Shown piece by piece: positions 33,992 through 42,783 of a stretch of DNA of 64,000 bases; position 1 is the first letter of the stretch; each line of letters begins with the position of its first letter. This DNA is from Treponema denticola (GTDB lineage: Bacteria; Spirochaetota; Spirochaetia; Treponematales; Treponemataceae). Position numbers and translations under genes: made by a program. A model generated the notes under the pieces. It worked only from the letters and a program-made list of their open reading frames with translations. It had not been told where the DNA came from and did no database searches. The stretch covers positions 682,001 to 746,000 of the forward strand of contig NZ_CP051302.1 of assembly GCF_024181405.1 (NCBI RefSeq), read 5' to 3'.

Positions 33992-35755
33992 ATGGCAGCG
34001 GGAAAACAGCTGATTAAAGAAAATAGTGCCTATATAGATATTTTGCCGGAATGGGCACAGGAGCTTTCCAGAAAATATTGCTCAAAAACGGCAAACCTTT
34101 ACTTTGTACATGGAAATATAAGGGATTTTTTACCCCATCAAATAACCGAATATGGACATAACTTCTTGTTCATAAAAATAAGAGATTATATTTCCGAAGT
34201 TTTGTTTGGAAATCAGGACATAATAGTGTATTACGATAAGTCCGGAGGCGTTTCTTTTTGTACTTCCGATATGGAAAGAGCTTATCTTGAGACAATGCAT
34301 ATGACTTATCCTGATGTACCTCCCGAAAACTTTTTATCCCGAGACCCTGAGGAGGCTTTTTCTTACCTTGAAAGGTATTTTGTTCTAAATTTCGGCAAGA
34401 ATTTGAGGATTGTTCTTATCGTAGATTATGCCGAAACCATAATTCCTGCCGATGAGATCGGAAATTTGGATGAAACCGATAGGTACTGCCTTGTTACCCT
34501 AAACAGATGGTCCCATGAGCCTTCTTTTACTCGGGAAGATATTTCGATAATAATGCTTACCGAAAACCTGACAGACCTAAACCCCCGCCTTACAGCTTCT
34601 CCTTCCACAATAAAGGTGCGTATTCCCCTGCCTGATGCGGCCGTAAGGGTTAATTTTTTAGAACATTTAAGACGTACCGAGGAAATCCTTTTAGCTGAGA
34701 GGGGCTTGAGCCCTGAAAGAATGGGTGCTTTAACCTCCGGTTTAAATCTATTAAATCTTTACCAGCTTGTAGGAGAGTCTTATCAGGACGACAAGCCTAT
34801 AAGTTTGGATTATTTGGCAACCAAAAAAAGGGAAATTATCGAAAATGAGGCCGGAGGCCTTTTGGAATTTATAGATACGGATTATGACCTCTCCCTTGTT
34901 TCCGGCCATGACTTTGTAAAAAAGCGCTTTAAATTTGCGGCTAAGGCTTTAAAGGCTGCCCGAACCGATGTTCTTCCTATGGGCTATCTTATCTCCGGCC
35001 CAATAGGCACGGGAAAGACCTTTATAGTGTCCGCCTTTGCAGGCGAAATAGGCATTCCCATGGTGCGTTTACGAAATTTCCGCTCTCAATGGCAGGGAGC
35101 TACCGAATCGAATCTTGAAAAGGTGCTGAATATTTTGAGGGCTATGTCGCCTGTGGCAGTTATGATAGATGAGGCCGATGTTGTGCTCGGAAACCGCACC
35201 GCAAACGATATATCCGGTACCTCTAGCAGGGTTTTTGCTCAAATAGCAAATTTTATGGGGAATACGGCTTACAGGGGAAAGATAATCTGGTTTTTGATTA
35301 CCTGCCGCCCCGACCTTATTCCCGTCGACTTAAAAAGGCAGGGCAGGGCTGAAGAACATCTGGCTCTTTTTTATCCCGAAACCGATGCCGAAAGGCTTGA
35401 TCTTTTTGAAACTCTTCAAAGAAAACTCCGCATCAAGCTCCATGATGTAAATTTAAATTCGATAATAAAAAAGATTAAATTCGATGTATCCGGTGCGGAT
35501 ATAGAAGCCATACTTGTGCGTGCCAAGATGAACGCTACTGTAGAAGGCAGAGCAATGGTTATACAAAAAGACTTGGAAGAAACTATAGCCGATTTTATTC
35601 CGCCTTCTTATCCCTATGAGATAGAGCTGCAAAATTTGGTTGCAGCAATAGAGTGCACAAGCAAGGAGATGGTTCCGAAAAAATACCAATCCATGCAGCG
35701 CTCTGCCATGTCTTCGGAAATTTTCGAAATAAAACAGCTTTTAGGAGAAAAATAA
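33992..35755 (+). CDS. Two-domain AAA ATPase (Ycf46-like layout)
   Basis: 587 aa from the ATG at 33992 (GGGAGGG before it). The N-terminal half has a Walker-B-like strand (IVLIVDYAETIIP) but no P-loop, suggesting a degenerate AAA domain. The C-terminal half is a full AAA module: SGPIGTGKTFIVSAF, VAVMIDEADVVLGNR, and the sensor region WFLITCRPDLIP. A degenerate domain followed by an active one is the Ycf46-type arrangement. No protease or membrane domain is attached. The function is unknown; AAA ATPases usually remodel proteins or nucleic acids. Confidence 0.82.
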   Translation: MAAGKQLIKENSAYIDILPEWAQELSRKYCSKTANLYFVHGNIRDFLPHQITEYGHNFLFIKIRDYISEVLFGNQDIIVYYDKSGGVSFCTSDMERAYLETMHMTYPDVPPENFLSRDPEEAFSYLERYFVLNFGKNLRIVLIVDYAETIIPADEIGNLDETDRYCLVTLNRWSHEPSFTREDISIIMLTENLTDLNPRLTASPSTIKVRIPLPDAAVRVNFLEHLRRTEEILLAERGLSPERMGALTSGLNLLNLYQLVGESYQDDKPISLDYLATKKREIIENEAGGLLEFIDTDYDLSLVSGHDFVKKRFKFAAKALKAARTDVLPMGYLISGPIGTGKTFIVSAFAGEIGIPMVRLRNFRSQWQGATESNLEKVLNILRAMSPVAVMIDEADVVLGNRTANDISGTSSRVFAQIANFMGNTAYRGKIIWFLITCRPDLIPVDLKRQGRAEEHLALFYPETDAERLDLFETLQRKLRIKLHDVNLNSIIKKIKFDVSGADIEAILVRAKMNATVEGRAMVIQKDLEETIADFIPPSYPYEIELQNLVAAIECTSKEMVPKKYQSMQRSAMSSEIFEIKQLLGEK

Positions 35756-35767
35756 TTTAATATCGGC

Positions 35768-35820
35768 TTGACACGCTATATATAGTGTGTTATCCTGTAG
35801 TGTATAATTAGATACGCTAT
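35768..35820 (+). promoter_or_regulatory. nrdR promoter with candidate NrdR boxes
   Basis: TTGACA (35768-35773), 17-base spacer, TATCCT (35791-35796). The spacer holds the near-palindrome 35772-35789 (CACGCTATATATAGTGTG), which fits an NrdR box. A weaker dyad at 35800-35819 overlaps a TATAAT (35803-35808) that may be a second -10. NrdR usually binds two such boxes to repress nrd genes, so the nrdR-nrdD unit is probably autoregulated. Confidence 0.6.
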
Positions 35821-35867
35821 TTTTGGGAGGGAGGGATGCCGGCTTTTAGGCATCCTGTAAGTAAAAT

Positions 35868-36323
35868 ATGAGATGTCCGCATTGCGGAAACTGCGATGAT
35901 AAGGTTATGGAATCAAGAACTCTGGCTCAAGGGGACTGTATCCGAAGGAGACGGGAGTGTCTTGCCTGCGGTTACCGCTTTACAAGTTATGAGCATATTG
36001 AAGAAAAACCTTTTATGGTTATCAAAAAAGACGGCCGCAGGGAGCCCTTTGACCGAAAAAAGCTTGAAAAAGGTATTGAACGAGCTCTTGAAAAGCGGCC
36101 TGTTTCCTTAAACAGTATAGAAAATATTGTTACTGAAATTGAAGATCAGGCTGTTTTAAATTCGGGGCTTAACAAAGAGATAGAAACTACTGCTTTGGGC
36201 GAGATGGTTCTATCTCATTTGTATTCAATAGACAAAGTGGCATATATCCGCTTTGCCTCCGTTTATAAACAATTCAGCAACTTGGATGAATTTGTAAACG
36301 AGGTAAAAAAAGTAAGAAAATAA
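35868..36323 (+). CDS. nrdR: Transcriptional repressor NrdR
   Basis: 151 aa, standard length. The zinc ribbon uses Cys3, Cys6, Cys31 and Cys34 (MRCPHCG and CLACGYRF), followed by the Arg-rich segment RRRREC and an ATP-cone (FMVIKKDGRREPFDRKKLEK). NrdR senses ATP/dATP and represses ribonucleotide reductase genes. It is followed 31 bases later by nrdD, which has its own ATP-cone, and is preceded by a candidate NrdR-box promoter. Confidence 0.97.
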   Translation: MRCPHCGNCDDKVMESRTLAQGDCIRRRRECLACGYRFTSYEHIEEKPFMVIKKDGRREPFDRKKLEKGIERALEKRPVSLNSIENIVTEIEDQAVLNSGLNKEIETTALGEMVLSHLYSIDKVAYIRFASVYKQFSNLDEFVNEVKKVRK

Positions 36324-36354
36324 ATTGTAAATAAATTGGGAGGTATTAAAAGTT

Positions 36355-38481
36355 ATGGAGGGGAAAAGTACAAATCAAACGGTTTTTCCTGAATGGAAGT
36401 CCTTTTTAGGGACAATGGAGAAGGCAAAGCCTGAGATATTGCGCTCGGTAGTAAAACGTTCGGGAGAAATTGAGGCGTATAATCGAAAAAAAATAGAACA
36501 GGCAATCAATAAGGCTATAACCGCAGTTGAAGGCAGCCCAAATGATGAAAAAGCTGTGTTTTTAACGGACAAGGTCGAAGAAAAGCTTAAAAATATTATG
36601 GCTTCCCGCTATGCCCATTCTATTCCGGCAATAGAAGAAATTCAGGATGTTGTAGAGCTTGTTTTAATTGAACAGCAAGAAGCCCGTCTTGCAAAGGCCT
36701 ATATCCTTTACAGGGCAAAGAGAGAGGCCGTGCGGGATGCGGAAAGCCTCATGCTGAATATAAACAGCACCATGGACGGATATTTAAGTCAATCCGACTG
36801 GCGCGTAAAAGAAAATGCCAACGTAAACTTTTCTTTAGGCGGTCTTATTCTCCATAACTCCGGTACTATTACGGCAAATTATTGGCTTAAAAATATTTAT
36901 ACACCTGCCATTGCCGAAGCCCATATAACGGCAGCCTTTCATATTCATGACCTTTCAATGTTTTCGGGCTACTGTGCAGGCTGGTCCCTTAGGCAGCTTA
37001 TCCATGAGGGGTTGGGCGGGGTTCCCGATAAGATTACCTCAAAGCCTCCCAAGCATTTATCGACACTTATTCAGCAGATAGTCAACTTTTTAGGTATTAT
37101 GCAGAACGAGTGGGCCGGAGCTCAAGCCTTTAGCTCCTTTGACACATATTTGGCTCCCTTTGTAAAAAAGGATAAGATGAGTGAAGCCAACGTAAAACAA
37201 TGCCTTCAAAGCTTTGTTTACGGTGTAAACACTCCCAGCCGCTGGGGTTCTCAGGCTCCATTTACGAATATAACCTTGGACTGGGTATGTCCGCCCGACC
37301 TTGCAAACCAAAAGGCTGTTGTCGGGGGCAAAACACAGGATTTTACATACGGTGACTGTCAAAAAGAAATGGATATGATAAATAAGCTCTTTATTGAACT
37401 TATGCTTGAAGGAGATGCCGCAGGACGAGGTTTCCAATATCCAATTCCCACTTACAATATAACCTCCGATTTTGACTGGTCAAGTCCGAATGCAAAACTG
37501 CTTTTTGAGATGACTGCCCGATACGGTACGCCCTATTTTCAAAACTTTATAAATTCCGACCTAAATCCCGGGGATGTGCGTTCCATGTGCTGCCGTCTTC
37601 AACTCGATAAAAGGGAATTGCGTAAAAGGGGAGGCGGACTTTTCGGTTCTGATGAGTTTACGGGCTCCATAGGGGTAGTTACGATAAACATGCCTCAAAT
37701 CGGGTACCTATCAAAAACCGAAAAGGACTACTTTGACCGCTTGGACTACCTCATGGACATCGCAAAACAAAGTCTTGAGATAAAGAGGAAGGTAATCGAA
37801 AAGCTACTGGAGGGAGGCCTTTTCCCGTATACTAAGAGGTATTTACATCATCTAAACAATCACTTTTCGACTATAGGAATTTGCGGTATGAACGAGTCCT
37901 GCCTAAACTTTTTAGGCGAGGATATTGTAAGCCCTAGGGGAAAGGCCTTTGCCGAAAAGGTCTTAACCTATATGAGAAACCGCCTTGCAGACTTCCAAGA
38001 AGAGACGGGCAGCTTATTCAATCTTGAAGCAACCCCGGCTGAAAGTACTTCTTACAGACTGGCTCGCCACGATAAAAATCAGTTCCCCGATATAATAAGT
38101 TCGGGAGATGCCGAGCCTTATTACACCAACTCAAGCCAGCTTCCCGTTGCCTATACTACCGATGTTTTTGAAGCCTTGGATCATCAAGAAAGTTTACAGC
38201 GTAAGTATACGGGAGGTACGGTTTTTCACATATTCTTGGGTGAATCTATCAAGGATTGGGAATCTTGCAGGGATTTGGTTAAGGCTGTTGCAAACAATTA
38301 CCGTATTCCCTATTTTTCAATTTCGCCGACATTTTCGATATGTCCTGTTCACGGTTATCTTGAGGGTGAACATTTTGAGTGCCCTTATTGTAAGCGCGAA
38401 AAACAGGCAAAACTTGAACTGAAACTGGCTGAGCTTGAAAAAGAAAGGGCCGAGGTCTTGAGTGTTACTTCTAAAATGTAA
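36355..38481 (+). CDS. nrdD: Anaerobic ribonucleoside-triphosphate reductase-like protein (NrdD), no visible glycyl-radical motif
   Basis: 708 aa. An N-terminal ATP-cone (about residues 25-115) is followed by a class III reductase body with HDLSMFSGYCAGWSLRQL, QNEWAGAQAFSSFDTYLAPF, PIPTYNIT, DVRSMCCRLQLD and IGVVTINMPQIGYL. The C terminus has the start of the zinc site (SICPVHGYLEGEHFECPYC), but instead of the usual RVxGY glycyl-radical segment it ends about 30 residues later in a charged helix (KLELKLAELEKERAEVL). No frameshifted glycyl-radical segment was found downstream. No nrdG activase gene is adjacent. It reduces NTPs to dNTPs in the family; whether this one is active needs testing. 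RBS GGGAGG precedes the ATG. Confidence 0.9.
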   Translation: MEGKSTNQTVFPEWKSFLGTMEKAKPEILRSVVKRSGEIEAYNRKKIEQAINKAITAVEGSPNDEKAVFLTDKVEEKLKNIMASRYAHSIPAIEEIQDVVELVLIEQQEARLAKAYILYRAKREAVRDAESLMLNINSTMDGYLSQSDWRVKENANVNFSLGGLILHNSGTITANYWLKNIYTPAIAEAHITAAFHIHDLSMFSGYCAGWSLRQLIHEGLGGVPDKITSKPPKHLSTLIQQIVNFLGIMQNEWAGAQAFSSFDTYLAPFVKKDKMSEANVKQCLQSFVYGVNTPSRWGSQAPFTNITLDWVCPPDLANQKAVVGGKTQDFTYGDCQKEMDMINKLFIELMLEGDAAGRGFQYPIPTYNITSDFDWSSPNAKLLFEMTARYGTPYFQNFINSDLNPGDVRSMCCRLQLDKRELRKRGGGLFGSDEFTGSIGVVTINMPQIGYLSKTEKDYFDRLDYLMDIAKQSLEIKRKVIEKLLEGGLFPYTKRYLHHLNNHFSTIGICGMNESCLNFLGEDIVSPRGKAFAEKVLTYMRNRLADFQEETGSLFNLEATPAESTSYRLARHDKNQFPDIISSGDAEPYYTNSSQLPVAYTTDVFEALDHQESLQRKYTGGTVFHIFLGESIKDWESCRDLVKAVANNYRIPYFSISPTFSICPVHGYLEGEHFECPYCKREKQAKLELKLAELEKERAEVLSVTSKM

Positions 38482-38528
38482 GATTTTTAGAAGTAATGGT
38501 AAACAATAGATTCTTCATGGAGGAAAAA

Positions 38529-39485
38529 ATGAAGCAAAAAAAGGTTGATCCTTCAAAGATGTTAGGAGCTTTACGCACGATAATAATACTTATTGTAATT
38601 GCTCTTATAGCTTTTTCGGGAATAAAGGTTATCCCTACGACAGATAATGGGGTTGTTACCCGTTTCGGTAAATATGCAAATACCCTTTCACCTGGGCTTA
38701 ACTTTGTAATTCCATTTGTGGATCAGGTTTATAAGGTTCCGGTTAAGACCGTTCAAAAAGAAGAATTCGGCTTCCGCACTGCAAGATCGAGTGAAAGAAG
38801 CGAGTACCAAAATTCCATTTTAAGTGAATCTTCAATGCTTACAGGAGACCTGAACATCATAAATGTTGAATGGGTTATTCAGTATAAAATAGTGGACCCT
38901 AAGGCTTGGCTTTTTAATGTTGAAGAAGATCAAAGAAATAAAACCGTCAGAGATATTTCAAAATCTGTTGTCAACAGCTTGGTAGGGGACAGGGCTATAA
39001 TGGACATAATCAGCTTGGATCGTGACAGCATTGCAGTTTTAGCACAAGAAAAAATGAACGAAAAATATAAGCAGATCGGCCTTGGAATTTCCGTTTCCTC
39101 GGTACAATTGCAAAACATTGTGCCGCCTCAGGAAGTTCAAGCTGCCTTTGAGGATGTAAACATAGCGATTCAGGATATGAATAGGCTCATAAACGAAGGA
39201 AAAGAAGCTTACAATAAAGAGATTCCCAAGGCAAAGGGTGAGGCACAAAAAATGATTGAAGAAGCGAGGGGCTATGCTTCCGAAAGAATAAACAAGGCAA
39301 ACGGAGATGTTGCCCGTTTTAATGCCGTTTATGCCGAATATGTAAAGGCTCCCGATATTACTAGGAGAAGGCTCTACCTTGAAACTCTCGATGCTATTTT
39401 TAAAAATAATGAAAATATTACCCTCATAGACAAAAACTTAAAAAACTTTTTACCTTTAAAAGAATTAAATAAGGGAGGCAACTGA
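38529..39485 (+). CDS. hflK: HflK-type SPFH/band 7 protein
   Basis: 318 aa from the ATG at 38529 (GGAGG five bases before it); the upstream ATG at 38496 has no site. One N-terminal membrane helix (IIILIVIALIAFSGI) then the SPFH domain (DNGVVTRFGKYANTLSPGLN), ending in a coiled coil and FLPL. HflK with HflC forms a cage around FtsH and regulates it. The partner hflC follows after five bases. Confidence 0.92.
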   Translation: MKQKKVDPSKMLGALRTIIILIVIALIAFSGIKVIPTTDNGVVTRFGKYANTLSPGLNFVIPFVDQVYKVPVKTVQKEEFGFRTARSSERSEYQNSILSESSMLTGDLNIINVEWVIQYKIVDPKAWLFNVEEDQRNKTVRDISKSVVNSLVGDRAIMDIISLDRDSIAVLAQEKMNEKYKQIGLGISVSSVQLQNIVPPQEVQAAFEDVNIAIQDMNRLINEGKEAYNKEIPKAKGEAQKMIEEARGYASERINKANGDVARFNAVYAEYVKAPDITRRRLYLETLDAIFKNNENITLIDKNLKNFLPLKELNKGGN

Positions 39486-39490
39486 TTTTT

Positions 39491-40549
39491 ATGGAAAATT
39501 ATGAAAATACCGAAAACACTGAAGATGTAAGATTTGAAAGTCCTTCTTCCAAAAATAAGATAAAACCGGAAAAAAACAAAAAAGACAAAAAAGGTTTCGG
39601 ATGGCTTTTCTTTATAATAATACTCGTTGTTTTATTTTTTTTCCTAAAGCCGTTTTATATTTTAAATGAAGGCAATGTTGCCATTATAACTAAATTCGGA
39701 GCTGTAGTAAAAACGGAAAAAGAGGCCGGGCTTCATTTTAAAATGCCCTTGATTCATACAGTAAACAAATACACGGCAAAACTCTTACGTCTTGACGGCG
39801 ATCCACAAAAGATTCTTACTTTAGAAAAACAGTATCTTAAGGTAGATACTACCAGCCGATGGCGTATAGTTGACGTAAAAAAGTTTTATGAATCCCTTAC
39901 AACCTATGATAGCGCTTATTCCCGCCTTTCGGATATTGTAGATTCATCTGTTAGAGATATTATTTCGGTAAATAGTCTTGCCGATGTTGTACGAAGCTCA
40001 AATATTATAAATGAAAGCAAAAAAACGGAAGAGTTTAACCTTGAAAATGCCGAAGTTGACCTTGGTTCCTTAAAGACGGAAAAAGTAAACTTCCCTGTGA
40101 TAAAAAAGGGCAGGGAAACTCTGGCTGATGAAATTTTGGCCAAGGCCAATAGCCAGCTGGGTGAATTCGGCTTGGAAGTGGTTGACCTAATTTTTAAAGG
40201 AATTAAGTATTCGGATGAGCTTGAAAATTCCGTATTCAGCCGTATGATAAAAGAAAGGAATCAGATTGCAGGAACCTTTAGGTCTACAGGCGACGGTGAA
40301 AAGCTTAAAATCTTAGGAGAATTGGAAAACGAAAAAAGGACTATCTTGTCGCAAGCTTATGCCGAGGCAGAAAGGATAAAGGGAGATGCCGATGCAAAGG
40401 CTGTTGCAATCTATGCCGAAAGTTACGGTAAGTCCCCCGAATTCTACAGCTTTTGGAAAAGCATGGAGATTTATAAAAATTCCTTGCCCGAGACCGAAAA
40501 AGTCCTCTCAACGGATATGGAATATTTTCAGTATCTGTATAGGCATTAA
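39491..40549 (+). CDS. hflC: HflC-type SPFH/band 7 protein
   Basis: 352 aa. A Lys/Glu-rich cytoplasmic N terminus (about 35 residues) comes before the membrane helix (WLFFIIILVVLFFFLKPF) and the SPFH domain (EGNVAIITKFGAVVKTEKEAGLHFKM), then a coiled coil with EAERIKGDADAKAVAIYAE, the standard HflC C-terminal signature. It partners HflK in FtsH control. The extended N terminus is longer than in proteobacterial HflC. Confidence 0.92.
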   Translation: MENYENTENTEDVRFESPSSKNKIKPEKNKKDKKGFGWLFFIIILVVLFFFLKPFYILNEGNVAIITKFGAVVKTEKEAGLHFKMPLIHTVNKYTAKLLRLDGDPQKILTLEKQYLKVDTTSRWRIVDVKKFYESLTTYDSAYSRLSDIVDSSVRDIISVNSLADVVRSSNIINESKKTEEFNLENAEVDLGSLKTEKVNFPVIKKGRETLADEILAKANSQLGEFGLEVVDLIFKGIKYSDELENSVFSRMIKERNQIAGTFRSTGDGEKLKILGELENEKRTILSQAYAEAERIKGDADAKAVAIYAESYGKSPEFYSFWKSMEIYKNSLPETEKVLSTDMEYFQYLYRH

Positions 40550-40573
40550 CCTTAGAAAAAGTTTTTCCGATAT
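40547..40573 (+). promoter_or_regulatory. Candidate sigma-28 promoter before flbB
   Basis: TAACCTTA (40547-40554), 11-base spacer, TCCGATAT (40566-40573): five of eight and six of eight matches to the flagellar consensus TAAAGTTT-N11-GCCGATAA. It begins at the end of hflC and lies about 75 bases before the flbB start. Confidence 0.35.
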
Positions 40574-40588
40574 TATATAGGAGGTACG

Positions 40589-40625
40589 ATAAACAGTTCG
40601 GCACAAATGGTGCCTCACTGTTTAT
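40589..40625 (+). other. 16-base inverted repeat in the flbB leader
   Basis: Arms 40589-40604 and 40610-40625 pair at 14 of 16 positions with a five-base loop. No T-run follows, so a terminator is less likely than an operator or an mRNA structure. A stray AGGAGG lies just before it. Confidence 0.55.
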
Positions 40626-40648
40626 TGATTGTATGGGAGGTAAAAATT

Positions 40649-41275
40649 TTGAGAAGAAGCGGAACTATAGGACGAATAATTGTTCTTTTGATATTGATTG
40701 TTTTACTTGTTTTCGGAGGCCTATTGTGGTTTGATTATTTAGGCCTGATCAGCTCAAGGAGCTTGTTTTCTCCTATTTACTCCTTTTTCGGTTTAAAAAC
40801 GCCTGAGGGGATTGCCCCCTTAGATTCCGATGAAATGGCAAATTTGGAAAATGACCGCTACGAAAAACGCTTAATGGCCTTAGAGCTGCGTTCTCAGGAA
40901 TTGGATAAGCGGGAAGAAGATGTTCAAACTCAGGAAAACGAAAATAAACAGGTTGCCGAAGAGCTCGATGACCGCAGACTGGCTATAGAAGAAAAAGAAA
41001 AGAACTATAATCTTTTGATTGTGGAGCGGGATGCCCGTGAGGCGAACATAATCCAAATCGCTAAATATATAAACGGTATGCCCCCTGAAAAAGCCGTTTC
41101 AAATCTTATAGCCATGGACGATCAGGATATAATTGACGTGCTTAGGGCTGTAGAAAAAATAGCTGCAGAAGAAGGTAAAAACTCTTCGGTTGCTTATTGG
41201 TTTTCTTTGATGCCGGCCTCCAGGGCTGCGGAGATTCAGCGTAAGATGGCAAATAAGCCTGTTACCTTTCCGTAA
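40649..41275 (+). CDS. flbB: Periplasmic-flagella collar protein FlbB-like
   Basis: 208 aa from a TTG at 40649 with GGGAGG eight bases upstream. An N-terminal membrane helix (IGRIIVLLILIVLLVFGGLL) is followed by a coiled coil (about residues 75-145) and a C-terminal MgtE-N/FliG-like domain (INGMPPEKAVSNLIAMD, MPASRAAEIQRKM). This matches the layout of spirochaete FlbB, which organises the flagellar collar and motor orientation. It stands apart from other flagellar genes here, after hflKC and before an acyltransferase. Confidence 0.72.
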   Translation: MRRSGTIGRIIVLLILIVLLVFGGLLWFDYLGLISSRSLFSPIYSFFGLKTPEGIAPLDSDEMANLENDRYEKRLMALELRSQELDKREEDVQTQENENKQVAEELDDRRLAIEEKEKNYNLLIVERDAREANIIQIAKYINGMPPEKAVSNLIAMDDQDIIDVLRAVEKIAAEEGKNSSVAYWFSLMPASRAAEIQRKMANKPVTFP

Positions 41276-41296
41276 TCGGTAATTTAAAATTCAAGC

Positions 41297-42769
41297 ATGT
41301 TTTTTCCGACGATTTCTTTTGCAGTTTTTTTTCTCTCAATCTTTTTTTTATACTGGTATATTTTTAGGCAGGAAAAAGAACGAAAAATCCTTTTAACGGC
41401 CGCCTCTTATTTTTTCTATGCAATGTGGGATTGGCGTTTTTGTATTTTGCTTTTTGTTTTTACCCTTATAAATTATTTTTACGGTTTTCTTCTCGATAAA
41501 GAAAAAAATTATGCACCGCGAAAGGCTATCGTAATTATTATCTGTATTATCGATATTTTATATCTGGGATTTTTTAAATACCTTTACACATTGCTCTCAT
41601 ATTTAAACCAATTTTTTCCGGATATGTTTGTTAATTCTACTCTTTTAACTCTGCGTTCTTGGTCTCTTTTAGTTCCTGTAGGAATTTCTTATTATACTTT
41701 TCGATGCATGAGTTATGTCTTTGATATTTATCTTTGTAAGATAAGGCATGTAAAATCTTTTTGGGATTTTTTACTCTATGTATCTTTTTTTCCTCAACTG
41801 TCCTCAGGGCCGATTGTTCAGGCCGAGTATTTTTTTAAGGATCTTCCTCGGGCACTTAACTGCGATAATGAAAAAGGAGCAAAACCCATAGCCTTTGACC
41901 GTGCTATCGTGTTTTTAATTTCAGGCTTGTATAAAAAAATGATAATTTCAAATTTTTTGACCATACTCGTTACCGATAAAATTTTTGCAAATCCTTCATT
42001 TTATAATACATGGGAGCTTATTTTCGGACTACTATGCTATACGATAATTATCTACGCAGATTTTTCGGGCTACAGTGACATGGCGATAGGTATAGGAATC
42101 CTTTTGGGATTTAATACGCCTGCAAACTTTAACCGTCCCTATGTTTCAAAGTCTATCACCGAGTTTTGGAGAAGGTGGCATATAAGTTTTTCTTCTTGGC
42201 TTAGAGATTATCTTTATTTCGGCTTAGGCGGCTCCCGATTCGGTCTTGCCAGAGCTCTCTTTGCGCTTTTTTTTACGATGCTCATTGCAGGACTTTGGCA
42301 CGGGGCTTCATGGACATTTTTAATATGGGGAGCTATGCAGGGGACAATGCTGTGTATCGAAAAGATTTTTTCGGAAATAAAAGAACGTAAAGCTATAGGA
42401 GAAGAAATTTTAGATGAAGAGAAAAACGCAAAAAAAAGTTTTGATTTTTTGAGAATTATACCGGTCTTTATATTCGTAAACATCAGCTGGCTTGTGTTTT
42501 TTTCGCCGTCACTATCGGAACTGAGTTTATATTTAAGATCTCTTGGCAATATTTCTCAGTCATTTCAAATTATAAGTCCCTTTATTCTTTTAATCTTTTT
42601 TGCAGGCCTTTTTTTGCAGCTTCCTTCGGAAAGTTTAAGGAAAAAAGCTTTTACAATATATAGCCGTCTTCCGATGATTGTTAAGGTTGTTACCACCGTC
42701 AGTTTTTTAGCCGCTCTTTATGCGGTTTCAACTTCGGGTATACCGCCGTTTATTTATTTTGCGTTTTAG
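41297..42769 (+). CDS. MBOAT-family O-acyltransferase (AlgI/DltB-like)
   Basis: 490 aa multi-pass membrane protein. Family features: YFFYAMWDWRFCILLF near the N terminus, SSGPIVQAEYFF, KSITEFWRRWHISFSSWLRD and the catalytic His335 in AGLWHGASWTFLIWG. AlgI-type proteins move acyl groups across the membrane for O-acetylation of surface glycans, working with a periplasmic SGNH protein, as encoded next (15 bases after). The target polymer is not known. Confidence 0.93.
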   Translation: MFFPTISFAVFFLSIFFLYWYIFRQEKERKILLTAASYFFYAMWDWRFCILLFVFTLINYFYGFLLDKEKNYAPRKAIVIIICIIDILYLGFFKYLYTLLSYLNQFFPDMFVNSTLLTLRSWSLLVPVGISYYTFRCMSYVFDIYLCKIRHVKSFWDFLLYVSFFPQLSSGPIVQAEYFFKDLPRALNCDNEKGAKPIAFDRAIVFLISGLYKKMIISNFLTILVTDKIFANPSFYNTWELIFGLLCYTIIIYADFSGYSDMAIGIGILLGFNTPANFNRPYVSKSITEFWRRWHISFSSWLRDYLYFGLGGSRFGLARALFALFFTMLIAGLWHGASWTFLIWGAMQGTMLCIEKIFSEIKERKAIGEEILDEEKNAKKSFDFLRIIPVFIFVNISWLVFFSPSLSELSLYLRSLGNISQSFQIISPFILLIFFAGLFLQLPSESLRKKAFTIYSRLPMIVKVVTTVSFLAALYAVSTSGIPPFIYFAF

Positions 42770-42783
42770 GTGAAAGTTGACAT

